A DNA stretch of 64,000 nt, from NCBI RefSeq assembly GCF_004361835.1, contig NZ_SNWD01000014.1, positions 1-64,000 of the forward strand, read 5' to 3'. Below the pieces are notes generated by a model. It searched no databases and was not told the DNA's origin. It saw nothing but the letters and a program-made list of their open reading frames with translations. Positions 26,201 through 33,689 of this stretch are shown piece after piece (within the stretch, counting starts at the first letter, position 1; every line of letters begins with the position of its first letter). The translations under genes and the position numbers were made by a program. Origin of the DNA: Stakelama pacifica (GTDB taxonomy: Bacteria > Pseudomonadota > Alphaproteobacteria > Sphingomonadales > Sphingomonadaceae).

Positions 26201-29200
26201 AACGAGCCTGCCGCCGTCGGTGTGCCGGATAGCAGACCGTCGCCCGACAGAGTCAGACCGGCCGGGAGCGCGCCGGATGCGATGCTGTACCCATAGGGCC
26301 CAACGCCGCCGCTCGCCGACAGCGTCACGCTATAGGCAGTGCCGAGAATGCCGTCGTCGAGCATATCGGGCGTGAGCGCAATCGTCGGCGCGACGATGTC
26401 GATCGTGTAGCTTCGGGCACCGCTGTTGCTGTTCGCATCGCTGGCCGTGATCGTGAAATTATACGTGCCCGCACTCACCGGCGTACCTGCGAGCGTCCCG
26501 TCGGTCCCGAGCGACAGTCCGGAGGGAAGCGCGCCCGCGCTCACCGCATAGCTATACGGCGCGGTGCCACCGCTTGCGCTGATGCTCGCGCTATACGGAG
26601 CGTTCGGAACACCATTGCCCAGCGTGGTCGGGCTAAGCGCAATCGTCGGCGCAGACACGGCGAGCGTATAGGCCTGAATCCCGCTATTGCCGTTCGCATC
26701 CGTCACCGTGACGGTGAACCCGAAGCTTCCCGATGTCACAGGGGCGCCGGACAACAGCCCACCGCTCGACAGGCTTACCCCCGAAGGCAATGTGCCGGAG
26801 GTCACGCCATAGCTATAGGGCGCAGCGCCGCCATTCGCGCTCAGGCTTTGCGAATAGGCGGCATTGATCGTTGCATCCGGCAGGGTGGTCGGATTCAGGG
26901 CGATCGTGGGCGACGATACGGCAAGCGTATAAGCCTGCGTGCCGCTATTATTATTGGCATCGGTCGCGGTGACGGTGAAGGTAAAACTTCCCGACGTCGC
27001 AGCAGCGCCCGACAACATGCCACTGCCCGAAAGACTTATTCCCGAAGGCAGCGCGCCGGAAGTTACCGCATAGCTATACGGACCGGTTCCGCCACCGGCA
27101 CTCAGGCTTTGTGAATATGCGACATTGGTTGTCGCGCCGGGGATGTTGGCAGGTGTTACGGCAATCGTCGGCACGGCAACTGTCAGCGTATAGGAACGCG
27201 CACCGCTATACGGTCCGGTGCCGGTAGAGCTGTCACTGGCGCTGATCGCAAAGGCGAAGTCGCCGCTCTGGGTCGGCGTACCCGAAAGCGCGCCGCTGGC
27301 GGAAAGCGTCAGCCCGGTCGGCAACGCACCGCTGGCGATCGAATAGCTATACCCCACCGTGCCCCCGCTTGCGGTGATCGTTGCATTGTACGCTGCGTTC
27401 AGGGTGGCGTCCGGCAGCGTCGCCGGGGCAATATTGATGGCGGGTGCAAGGACGGTCAGGGCATAGGCCTGATCCCCGCTGTTCGCATTGGCATCCGTAG
27501 CGCGAATCACCAGATTGAACGTACCGCCGGCAGTCGGCGTGCCGGAAAGCGCGCCGCCGGAAGAGAATGTCACGCCCGGCGGAAGCGCCCCGCTTACCAG
27601 CGCGAAGCTATAGGGCGCCGCACCACCCGAGGCAGTAAGCGTCGCGCTATACACGTCGCCGACGCGGCCATCATTGAGCGAAGCCGGGGACAGGGCGATA
27701 GCCGGCGTCGATACGGTCAGCGTATAGGCGCGGTTTCCCGAATTACCGTTTTGATCCGTGGCGGTGGCCGTGAAGATGAACGATCCGGCCGCAGTCGGCG
27801 TACCGCTGAGCACACCGCCGCCGGACAGTGTCATACCGGCGGGCAGTGCACCCGACGATATGGAATAGGTGTACGGCCCGCTGCCTCCGGTCGCGCTGAG
27901 CGCCTGCGAATAGCTGACGTTGCGCGTGGCACCCGGGATCGTCGACGGCGCCAGCGAAACGGCCGGCACAGTCACCGTGATCGAATAGCTTTCGCTGCCC
28001 GTATAAGGTCCCGAACCGGTCGAACTATCGGTTGCCGTTACGGTAAAATTAGCGGTACCGCCCCCGGTCGGCGTGCCCGAAATGGTGCCGTTCGCGGCAA
28101 GGGTCAGCCCGGCGGGCAATGCACCGCCGGTCACGGCATAGCTATAGGGCACGCTGCCGCCGCTGGCGCTCAGCGTTTGCGAATAGCTCACATTGCGCGT
28201 GGCATCGGGCAGCGCGCCGCTTGCGGCAAACGCAATCGACGGCGCGGCGACGGTCAGACTATAGCTGCGCTGGCCGCTGTAACTGTCCTGATCGGTGGCC
28301 GTAATCGTAAAGCTGAACGCGCCTCCGGCGGTTGGCACGCCGGACAGCGTGCCGTTGCCGGCGAGGATGATCCCGGCAGGCAATGCGCCCGATGTCACTG
28401 CAAAGCTATAGGGCGCGGTGCCGCCGCTGCCGCTGATCGTCGTGGAATAGCTCGCGCCGACCGTGGCATTCGTCAGCGAAGCCGGCGAAACCGTGATCGT
28501 CGGCGCATTGACCGTGAGGCTCGCCGATGCAGCGCTGCCGGTCAACGCAGTCGGTCCGGATGCGGAGATCGTTCCCGTCGTCAGCGAATAGGTTCCCGAT
28601 CCACCGGGCGTTACCTGCACCGCGATCGCGCAGGACGATCCGGGCGAAAGCGCGCTGCCGTTCGACAAAGAAACCGTACCGTTGTTCAGGCTCAGCGTGC
28701 CACCGCATGTTGACGACTGAATCATGCCGGACAGGTTGCCGGGCAGGTTCGCCGAGAACTGAAGCCCGCTAAGCGACACGCTGTTACCCGGCGGGTTGCT
28801 GATCGTCAGATTGAGCGTCGCGGTGGCGCCTGCGGCAATCGTCGAGGGACTGAACGCTGCGGCCAGTTGTGGCGCTTCGACATAGCTGAAGCCACCGGTC
28901 AGCGTCGCGGTACCGCCGCTGGACGTAACCACGATGTTTTTCGCTCCCGCGCTTCCGGCCGGTGTGCGAAACGTCAGACTGGTGGTGCTGCTGACCGTGA
29001 CGCTTGTCCCCGGATTGCCGCCCACAGTCACATTCATGCCGGATATGAAATTATTACCCGTCAGGGTAACCAGCGTGCCTCCGGCGACTGTTCCGGCCAA
29101 TGGCGATGCCCCGCTCAGCGTCGGCGGTGCTGACGCCGGTGTGATGCTGACATTATAGGTTACCAGATAATAATCATTTCTGGTTTCATCGAATATACTG

Positions 29201-29619
29201 ACGTCAAAGACATCGTTTAAGCCACCAGATGCCGGGTCCGGCGTATATATCAGCCGGAACCCCCCATATGGAGTGTACCTATACTGTCCGTCATCGAAAT
29301 CGTTGGGATTGGGCTGCACGGTACCGTGCTGAGGAATCGTGCCGAATCCGGCATATGGCACCCGGACATAGCTGTTGGGCTGACTAACGCCTCGGGGGCA
29401 GTCGGCTAGCGCATCTCTGCTAAGCGTCTGATTTTCGCCGACGGATACGTTGATCGTGCAATTTTGCCAGGTTTGTGCGTCCGCAAAACCCGGAACCATC
29501 ATCCCGGCCAGCAACAGCAACGCTGCTGTCAGCCATGACCGCGCAGCACCTGCTGCTGACCTCGGCGCATAATGCTCCAGATACGATGCAAAAACGTTCA
29601 GGAATCGCGGCGTCATCAT
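23269..29619 (-). CDS. giant Ig-repeat autotransporter adhesin
   Basis: 2116 residues from the ATG at 29619. The frame is open further upstream but overlaps the divergent gene and lacks signal character. The signal peptide is SWLTAALLLLAGMMVPGFADA, ending near residue 47. An N-terminal unique domain (to about 160) is followed by an IPT/TIG domain (about 165-250) and a DUF11-like segment with a disulfide-type Cys pair. Ten close He_PIG Ig-like repeats of about 88 residues run from about 370 to 1250, each with YSYAV-type and LPAGLTLSGNGTLSGTP-type motifs. Next come a bacterial Ig-like domain, two more He_PIG units, further Ig/cadherin-like domains, and a C-terminal autotransporter barrel of about 275 residues (about 1843-2116, ending ISVARQF). 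It should be a surface rod or adhesin. It is divergent from three tail-collar proteins and ends in a hairpin. Confidence 0.88.
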   Translation of the reverse strand: MMTPRFLNVFASYLEHYAPRSAAGAARSWLTAALLLLAGMMVPGFADAQTWQNCTINVSVGENQTLSRDALADCPRGVSQPNSYVRVPYAGFGTIPQHGTVQPNPNDFDDGQYRYTPYGGFRLIYTPDPASGGLNDVFDVSIFDETRNDYYLVTYNVSITPASAPPTLSGASPLAGTVAGGTLVTLTGNNFISGMNVTVGGNPGTSVTVSSTTSLTFRTPAGSAGAKNIVVTSSGGTATLTGGFSYVEAPQLAAAFSPSTIAAGATATLNLTISNPPGNSVSLSGLQFSANLPGNLSGMIQSSTCGGTLSLNNGTVSLSNGSALSPGSSCAIAVQVTPGGSGTYSLTTGTISASGPTALTGSAASASLTVNAPTITVSPASLTNATVGASYSTTISGSGGTAPYSFAVTSGALPAGIILAGNGTLSGVPTAGGAFSFTITATDQDSYSGQRSYSLTVAAPSIAFAASGALPDATRNVSYSQTLSASGGSVPYSYAVTGGALPAGLTLAANGTISGTPTGGGTANFTVTATDSSTGSGPYTGSESYSITVTVPAVSLAPSTIPGATRNVSYSQALSATGGSGPYTYSISSGALPAGMTLSGGGVLSGTPTAAGSFIFTATATDQNGNSGNRAYTLTVSTPAIALSPASLNDGRVGDVYSATLTASGGAAPYSFALVSGALPPGVTFSSGGALSGTPTAGGTFNLVIRATDANANSGDQAYALTVLAPAINIAPATLPDATLNAAYNATITASGGTVGYSYSIASGALPTGLTLSASGALSGTPTQSGDFAFAISASDSSTGTGPYSGARSYTLTVAVPTIAVTPANIPGATTNVAYSQSLSAGGGTGPYSYAVTSGALPSGISLSGSGMLSGAAATSGSFTFTVTATDANNNSGTQAYTLAVSSPTIALNPTTLPDATINAAYSQSLSANGGAAPYSYGVTSGTLPSGVSLSSGGLLSGAPVTSGSFGFTVTVTDANGNSGIQAYTLAVSAPTIALSPTTLGNGVPNAPYSASISASGGTAPYSYAVSAGALPSGLSLGTDGTLAGTPVSAGTYNFTITASDANSNSGARSYTIDIVAPTIALTPDMLDDGILGTAYSVTLSASGGVGPYGYSIASGALPAGLTLSGDGLLSGTPTAAGSFGFTLSAADANGNAGTKAYSIAIVSPQVNVTPAALPDGSVGTAYSQPLSATGGTAPYSYAVSTGTLPAGLTLAGNGTLSGTPDAAGSVSFTVTATDAFGTSGAVGYTLTIAKAAQTISFTAPADIALGSGPVTLVAAASSGLPVSFVAATPSVCTVAGDQATLVASGTCTIEAQQAGNENIAAAPLVSRSFTITAAGLVAVQPQAPVTGTVGQQLTPVQPVTASGGTKPYAYALSAALPSGLEFSPSTGVLSGTPVADAENVSVTVTVTDAAGQSAQAGFTITIAAPAITLSPESLPDGKTDEAYSAAIVATGGTAPYRYAVTGGALPAGLNLAADGAITGQPVDGGSFDFSVTATDSSSGTGPFSATRAYRITVALPPPEVLPVPEQVAASATTSASQPLTLNLNDYITGDFDSVELVRQAMHGTVTLISPTQRTAGIGTAAASGFVARYEPEVGFVGQDGFDFVAVGPGGTSAPATVTVTVRADVPVAVNLSANAEQSSPVTILLTEGASGGPFTAATIVSVTPSDSISTRIEARGEGSYALIVTPAPTFAGLATVGYTLTNVAGTSAVASVSVTVAARPDPTADPTVAGVSAAQAESARRLAAAQLSNFQRRNEQLHNGGQGSGGMSSSVQLTGGTPAWQREAEANGWSGQTAMADPAAVPAVAGRAVVRGDAETNRGGVPAKRATDPADTPAAEDNSERTVGSAALWVGGSVLVGTRDADAGRDRLRLSSEGLSLGVDVKLNDRLIIGLGGGYGRSVTKVGRDDAGRVRAAASSASLYGSWSPAPAFFVDGVLGIGDLDYRIRRSVTANGLTADAVRSGELLFGSLSGGIDRTMGRADISLYGKLDWVDATLNSYFERGGGTYSLAFAKRDLSSIAGVLGGRGSLNLGAVRPQLRLEWRHEFRDSAAQLLDYADVGAYRYRLNDEAWLMDSFTGEVGVELLLGRGWSSTIDLGGGFGSGATYGTAGISVARQF
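25868..28505 (-). repeat. ten tandem about 264-bp repeats encoding He_PIG Ig-like domains
   Basis: Inside the autotransporter gene ten consecutive units average 264 bases (88 codons). Conserved phrases recur in each unit on the plus strand, for example GTATAG-type segments that encode the Tyr-Ser-Tyr strand and GGCGTGCCGGAAAGC-type segments that encode LSGTP. Units 6 and 7 (TIAVTP..., TIALNP...) and the SSTGSGPY / SSTGTGPY units 2 and 5 are especially alike, which suggests duplication or conversion within the array. Confidence 0.8.
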
Positions 29620-29817
29620 AGTGCCCCCGATCGCACGTGATGAAACCGGCCCCTGCCGGACGCACGACCCTATAAAACAGCAGTTATATGGCGGCCAGGA
29701 TGCGTTCGGTTGTAAGTTCCGGAAATTTAATAAAATTCCGGTTCGTTCCGGATGGAGTTTCGCTTTCCATTCACCCCGTTTTGCCATGTACTGGCCGCGT
29801 AACGATGGAGAGATTCC

Positions 29818-30327
29818 ATGGATTATTTCCTCGGCATGATCCTGCCGCTGGCCTTTGACTGGGCACCCCGGCAAACCGCTTTCGCGAACGGACAGCTTCT
29901 TCCGATCCAGCAGAATAATGCCCTCTTCGCACTGCTCGGAAACCGATATGGCGGCGACGGAACGAAGACGTTCGCGCTGCCGAACCTGAACGGGCGAACC
30001 GCCATCGGGGCAGGCAATCCCGCACGATCGGGAATCAATGTGGGCCAGGCAGCCGGTGAGGAAACGCACATACTGACCATCAACGAAATGCCCGATCACA
30101 CGCATGCGCTGTTCGCAAACCAGGATACAGCGCAACAAAGTCTGCCCAATGACGCCGTGTTCGCTGAAGCCCCTGTTCCGACCTATGGAGATACCGGACA
30201 GATGGTGGCGCTGGGCGGATCTCCGCCCGGAACGAGCGGCAGTTCGCATGCGCACCAGAACATGCAACCGTTTCTGACGATCAATTGCGTAGTGACACTT
30301 TCGGGCATTTTTCCGTCGCGCGGCTGA
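29818..30327 (+). CDS. tail-collar-domain protein (MdpB-like), copy 1
   Basis: A 169-residue protein with no signal peptide. It starts MDYFLGMILPLAFDWAPRQ, 6 bases after GGAG. The phage tail-collar fold is seen in the short repeat QNNALFALLGNRYGGDGTKTFALPNLNGRTAIGAG, then LTINEMPDHTHALF with the hallmark HTH tripeptide near residue 96, a variable tip, and the C-terminal NMQPFLTINCVVTLSGIFPSRG. The family forms trimeric fibre tips in phage; free-standing chromosomal copies (microcystin-dependent-protein-like) have unclear roles. It is the first of three tandem paralogues and is divergent from the Ig-repeat autotransporter, sharing a promoter region of about 200 bases. Confidence 0.88.
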   Translation: MDYFLGMILPLAFDWAPRQTAFANGQLLPIQQNNALFALLGNRYGGDGTKTFALPNLNGRTAIGAGNPARSGINVGQAAGEETHILTINEMPDHTHALFANQDTAQQSLPNDAVFAEAPVPTYGDTGQMVALGGSPPGTSGSSHAHQNMQPFLTINCVVTLSGIFPSRG

Positions 30328-30364
30328 AGGACGAGCTCCGGAAAACTGCCTCAGGGAGACCAAT

Positions 30365-30892
30365 ATGAGCGAAGCATATGTGGGGGAAATCCGAATATTT
30401 CCCTATCCCGCCAGAACGCCGAAAGGTTGGGCCGAATGCGACGGAAGCGTGCTGCGGATCGCGGAATATGAGACGCTGTATTCGCTTATCGGCACCACTT
30501 ATGGCGGTGACAGGCGCTCCACCTTTGCGCTGCCGGATCTGCGCGGACGGGTTCCGATCGGGCAGGGAACGTCGCCGACCACCGGTTCGACGTACGTATT
30601 GGGTCAGTCTGCCGGTGCCGAGCGCGTGACCTTACTCAGCGACCAGATGCCGGAACATACCCATTCCCTCAACGCCGGCACCGCCGCCGCGACCGACACC
30701 GATCCGGATGGAAAGGTGCTTGCAAATGGCACGGCAGAAATATTCGTCGATGTTCCCGACGGCACCGTCATGATGTCCGCACAGGCAGTGGGGATGACGG
30801 GCGGCAACCAGCCCCATGATAATTGTGGCCCGACGCTGCCGTTACGTCCCTGCATTGCGCTATTCGGCGTGTACCCCTCCCGCGCCAATTGA
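30365..30892 (+). CDS. tail-collar-domain protein (MdpB-like), copy 2
   Basis: A 175-residue paralogue of the previous gene, starting MSEAYVGEIRIFPYPARTPKGWAECDG about 8 bases after AGGGAG. Landmarks are YETLYSLIGTTYGGDRRSTFALPDLRGRVPIGQG, then LLSDQMPEHTHSLNAG with the HTH tripeptide near residue 98, a short variable tip, and the closing NCGPTLPLRPCIALFGVYPSRAN. It has a cysteine in AECDG and others near the C-terminus that copy 1 lacks or places differently. It is separated from copy 1 by 37 bases and from copy 3 by 14, so the three are co-transcribed. The three tips differ while the cores agree, as expected of subunits of one mixed assembly. That last point is inference. Confidence 0.88.
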   Translation: MSEAYVGEIRIFPYPARTPKGWAECDGSVLRIAEYETLYSLIGTTYGGDRRSTFALPDLRGRVPIGQGTSPTTGSTYVLGQSAGAERVTLLSDQMPEHTHSLNAGTAAATDTDPDGKVLANGTAEIFVDVPDGTVMMSAQAVGMTGGNQPHDNCGPTLPLRPCIALFGVYPSRAN

Positions 30893-30906
30893 AGGAGATT
30901 ACAACC

Positions 30907-31428
30907 ATGGAAGGGTTTATTGGCCAGATTTCCGATTTCTGCTTCGACTTTGCACCTTATGATTGGGCATTTTGTGACGGGAGCCTTCTCCCGCTCAATC
31001 AGTATACGGCGCTGTTTTCGCTGATCGGTGTTGTTTATGGCGGGGATGGAAGAACAAATTTCGCGCTGCCCGATCTGACGATGCGTTCGCCCTGCGGCGC
31101 CGGTGCCGGGCCGGGGCTGACCGTGCGCCGCGTAGGTCAGCCTTTCGGAGCTGCAGCGTTAACGCTGACGGAAGCGCAGATTCCCGCGCACACCCATGGT
31201 GTCCGTGCTGCGATGAAGACACGCAGCACGGCCTATACCGACCCGAATATCAATGCGTCGCTAACCTCATCGAGCCGCCCGGTATATTCAACGAGTCAGG
31301 CGAACACGCAGATGTCGCCGCTGTCGATCGCGAATACCGGAGGAACGCAGCCCCACAATAATATGCAACCGTATGTGGCGACCAATTATTGCATCGCCCT
31401 TCAGGGAGAATATCCGCAATTCGACTGA
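30907..31428 (+). CDS. tail-collar-domain protein (MdpB-like), copy 3
   Basis: A 173-residue paralogue starting MEGFIGQISDFCFDFAPYDWAFCDGS; the ribosome site AAGGAG lies 9 bases upstream. The frame is open for 28 more codons upstream, but those overlap copy 2. The core reads QYTALFSLIGVVYGGDGRTNFALPDLTMR, followed by LTEAQIPAHTHGVRAAM with the HTH tripeptide and a longer serine/threonine-rich tip (SLTSSSRPVYSTSQANTQM), then NNMQPYVATNYCIALQGEYPQFD. It is the last collar gene; the GNAT gene follows and probably overlaps its 3' end. No signal peptide is visible, so how the proteins would reach a surface structure is unknown. Confidence 0.88.
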   Translation: MEGFIGQISDFCFDFAPYDWAFCDGSLLPLNQYTALFSLIGVVYGGDGRTNFALPDLTMRSPCGAGAGPGLTVRRVGQPFGAAALTLTEAQIPAHTHGVRAAMKTRSTAYTDPNINASLTSSSRPVYSTSQANTQMSPLSIANTGGTQPHNNMQPYVATNYCIALQGEYPQFD

Positions 31429-31925
31429 TCCTCTCCCCGCCGCTCTCGCTTCGCGATGAGGGGGACAATGACGCAACGCTGGTCGCACAGATGCACGCTG
31501 CGTACAGGCGGGAAATATTTGCCGGGCTTATGCTCGCCGATGAACCATTGTGCGCACTGATCGCCCAGCAGCACCGTCTGTTCGAACATCATATCGCGCG
31601 CCATTTCCCTGATGCGGATCGCTGGATCATCCTGCACGGCGGCACGCCGATAGGGAGGCTGTGCGTCGATCGCACCATCGCGCCATGGCGCGTGATCGAT
31701 ATCGGCCTGATCGCTGACCATCAGTGCCGGAAAGTGGGCAGTACCGTTCTGACGGCATTGTGCAAGGCTGCAGCCGATATCGGCGCGGCGATTGACCTGC
31801 ATGTCGGCATCGACAATCGGCGTGCCGAAGCGCTTTATCGCAGGCTGGGCTTCGTCAACGGGTCAAACGGAGCTGCAACGCACCGCCACCTGATATGGCA
31901 TCCCGATACCCGTTCCGCCGTGTAG
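31389..31925 (+). CDS. GNAT-family N-acetyltransferase
   Basis: About 178 residues when read from the TTG at 31389, which overlaps the third collar gene by 40 bases; no better start is present before Met35, so the true start is uncertain. The GNAT core is clear: WIILHGGTPIGRLCVDRT (beta-2/3), VIDIGLIADHQCRKVGSTVLTALCKAA (beta-4, with a degenerate acetyl-CoA loop QCRKVG in place of Q/RxxGxG/A), and DLHVGIDNRRAEALYRRLGFVN (beta-5/alpha-4). Acetyl-CoA-dependent acylation of a protein or small amine in the cytoplasm is expected. Its placement within the collar operon suggests that a collar protein or its partner may be the substrate, which is inference. Confidence 0.75.
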   Translation: MHRPSGRISAIRLILSPPLSLRDEGDNDATLVAQMHAAYRREIFAGLMLADEPLCALIAQQHRLFEHHIARHFPDADRWIILHGGTPIGRLCVDRTIAPWRVIDIGLIADHQCRKVGSTVLTALCKAAADIGAAIDLHVGIDNRRAEALYRRLGFVNGSNGAATHRHLIWHPDTRSAV

Positions 31926-31950
31926 AACGCCAAATTCATCGCAACAGCGT

Positions 31951-31966
31951 GGGGAAATTATTCCCC
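31951..31966. terminator. short palindrome between convergent GNAT and DUF6916-like genes
   Basis: GGGGAA-ATTA-TTCCCC, a 6-bp stem with a 4-base loop, lies midway between the two converging genes. It could be a weak bidirectional terminator. There is no long T-run on either side. Confidence 0.35.
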
Positions 31967-31996
31967 GTGCGCTATCCGATGTCGGACCTGAAAAGC

Positions 31997-32287
31997 CTAG
32001 TTGAACACCGCCTGATAGCGCACACCTTTCGCGTCGCGGCCGATGGGTACAAGAAACACCCCGACGGGCTCGGCATTTTCAATGGACCGGTTGCGCATGG
32101 AATAGGTCCGCTGCGGCAAAACAAGCTGCGATTCACTGCGAAATATAAGCGAAAATGCTTCACGCATTGCGCCGGGATGAGGTGAGAGCTTGTCGATTTC
32201 CACCAGCGTCATGGCAATGCTGCTATCGCCCAGAAGGACGTCGAACACCTGATCGGCTGCCCTGGCATAGTCCTGAACTTCGGGCAT
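31997..32287 (-). CDS. small DUF6916-like protein
   Basis: A 96-residue protein from MPEVQDYARAADQVFDVLLGDS; a much longer upstream frame was rejected because it lacks coding character. The pattern AMTLVEIDKLSPHPGAMREAFSLIFRSESQLVLPQRTYSMRN and the ending PVGVFLVPIGRDAKGVRYQAVFN match my memory of DUF6916, a compact beta-fold often found beside chromosomal tail-collar genes. There is no signal peptide or membrane helix. It converges with the GNAT gene across 71 bases. The role is unknown; co-location with the collar proteins is the main clue. The name is moderately sure and should be checked with an HMM search. Confidence 0.6.
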   Translation of the reverse strand: MPEVQDYARAADQVFDVLLGDSSIAMTLVEIDKLSPHPGAMREAFSLIFRSESQLVLPQRTYSMRNRSIENAEPVGVFLVPIGRDAKGVRYQAVFN

Positions 32288-32529
32288 CACTTTCCTTTTT
32301 CTGTGCTTTTCTTTTCTGCTTATCGATCCGGAATAGCAGCCGTTGTCCGGCGCGACACGCATTTCGTATCCGGTATGGAGGGATTGTCGGCTTGTGAGAC
32401 TATGGCGTTTTTCGACACATGTTTCTCTGAACGCCGATCGCGGCAGGTCCGCAAATGCATCGGCACTGCAAGGGCGCGCGGGCTGTGCCGCGTCATTGCT
32501 GCCTTGCCGGGAGTTGACGCGGTGCAGCA

Positions 32530-32733
32530 TCACCCTATTGCCGATGCAGCGCTGGTGTCGCTGACCTCCAGCCCGCTGCCGTGGCGATAAATTTCGACCT
32601 CGACGACGCCGGTACGGCGTTGCGAGGCAAGTACCTCAGGCGGTGTATGGCCGGACGCGTGCGCCGCTTCACAGGCGGCGATCACCGCTGCATCGTCGGC
32701 AAGGTCGATCCTGCGGACGAAGCGACGGGTCAT
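32530..32733 (-). pseudogene. sugar mutarotase (L-rhamnose/L-fucose mutarotase family), C-terminally truncated
   Basis: The start MTRRFVRRIDLADDAAVIAACEAAHASG and the strand VVEVEIYRHGSG match the first half of L-rhamnose/L-fucose mutarotases, which are about 105-115 residues long and interconvert sugar anomers. After about residue 53 the similarity ends and the frame stops at residue 67 (DTSAASAIG). The conserved TPPEVLASQRRTGV segment has replaced the usual VWPE with TPPE. It is probably a deletion remnant. Its neighbour, an FCD regulator, and the following sugar-acid genes fit a former L-fucose or L-rhamnose locus. Confidence 0.55.
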
Positions 32734-32809
32734 GGCGCACGCCATCCCCCGACGCCCGCCAGGTGACGGGTCGGTATCATTACAGTCTCCGAAACTGGGT
32801 CCGGCGGTG

Positions 32810-33520
32810 TCAGACCATCCCAAGAATGCGTTGAAGCGCCGCCTGAAAATGATGCGCGAGCGCTGCCTCGGCAGCCTCCTGATCGCGCGCCTCACACGCC
32901 TGGAGAACGTCGAGATGCTCGCGAATCGTGCGGATCATGCGCGGTGCAGTCGCGGTGACGTCGAGACGGATCAGCGCGACATAGTTTTTCAACCTGCGCG
33001 CCGTCGTCTCGATCATCGGGTTGCGCAAGGAAGCGATGATGCTGCTGTGAAACTGTTGCTCCAGTTCCTCCATCGCATCCAGACATTCTTCCGCGCTGTC
33101 GATCTCCAGTTGTTCGAGCAGCGCGTGATGCATGTCGATCAGTCTGGCGATCTCGTTCGCGTCCGCCGTCTCGGCATAGGCCCGCACCGCCGAGCGTTCG
33201 ATGATCGAGCGAAACTGATAGGTCGAGCGCGCGAGTTCGAGATCGGCCTTGAGAAACTCAATGCCCGACCGGGGGTGGATTTTCAGGATACCCTCGGTCT
33301 CCAGCACGCGCAGCGCGTCCCGCAGCGGCTGAATGGGCAGATCAAGCAACCGGACCAGTTCGTTCTGCGAAATGAACGAGCCGGCCGAAATACGCCGGTC
33401 GAACAATCCTTCGAGGATCCGGCGATACGCCACTTCGCCCAGCCGGGGCCCGGTCCCGATCGGTTCCCCGGCGGCGGAGGCATGGCGTTTTGTGCGAGTT
33501 CCGCGAGCTGTCCTGGGCAT
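32810..33520 (-). CDS. GntR-family (FCD domain) transcriptional regulator
   Basis: A 236-residue regulator. The winged helix (about 25-90) reads LGEVAYRRILEGLFDRRISAGSFISQNELVRLLDLPIQPLRDALRVLETEGIL. The FCD ligand-binding domain follows, with the metal-type histidines in MHHALLEQ, EQQFHSSIIASLRNP and TIREHLDVLQACEARD. FCD regulators usually sense a sugar acid or its metabolite and repress the linked catabolic genes. The gene sits among sugar-acid genes and remnants and would be their repressor. A GTG or ATG further downstream might be used instead, since the first 20 residues are basic and disordered. Confidence 0.9.
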   Translation of the reverse strand: MPRTARGTRTKRHASAAGEPIGTGPRLGEVAYRRILEGLFDRRISAGSFISQNELVRLLDLPIQPLRDALRVLETEGILKIHPRSGIEFLKADLELARSTYQFRSIIERSAVRAYAETADANEIARLIDMHHALLEQLEIDSAEECLDAMEELEQQFHSSIIASLRNPMIETTARRLKNYVALIRLDVTATAPRMIRTIREHLDVLQACEARDQEAAEAALAHHFQAALQRILGMV

Positions 33521-33587
33521 GCGACCATTTAATATCGCGGTCGGACGCTTTGCGCTACGATTCGTAGACGACTGATATTCCAGGCGA

Positions 33588-33689
33588 CCCTCGCCGGCGA
33601 ATTCTCCGCCTTGGCGGATCAGCGATCATCTTCGGCCTCATCCCTCGCCCGCGAATTATCCGCGTGGCGGATCAGCGATCATCTTCCGG
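33588..33689. repeat. 54-bp-period direct duplication at the 3' end of the lactonase gene
   Basis: Copy 1 (33588-33635) and copy 2 (33642-33689) are about 48 bases each. Both carry the core GGCGGATCAGCGATCATCTTC and begin CCCTCGCC, differing at several positions. Copy 2 contains the last codons and stop of the minus-strand amidohydrolase, so the gene's 3' end seems to have been duplicated downstream. Confidence 0.75.

Noticed and set aside
25868..28505. Repeated units as a CRISPR array
   Set aside because: Units are 264 bases, in frame and protein-coding, with no short identical repeats and unique spacers.
29620..30363. Upstream extension of the giant autotransporter frame
   Set aside because: The frame continues past 29619 but runs antisense to the first collar gene, and the signal peptide fits only the ATG at 29619 or 29616.
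29818..31428. Three tail-collar genes as part of a prophage
   Set aside because: No integrase, terminase, capsid, portal, tail-tube, lysis or attachment sequence is near, and neighbours are bacterial surface and metabolic genes.
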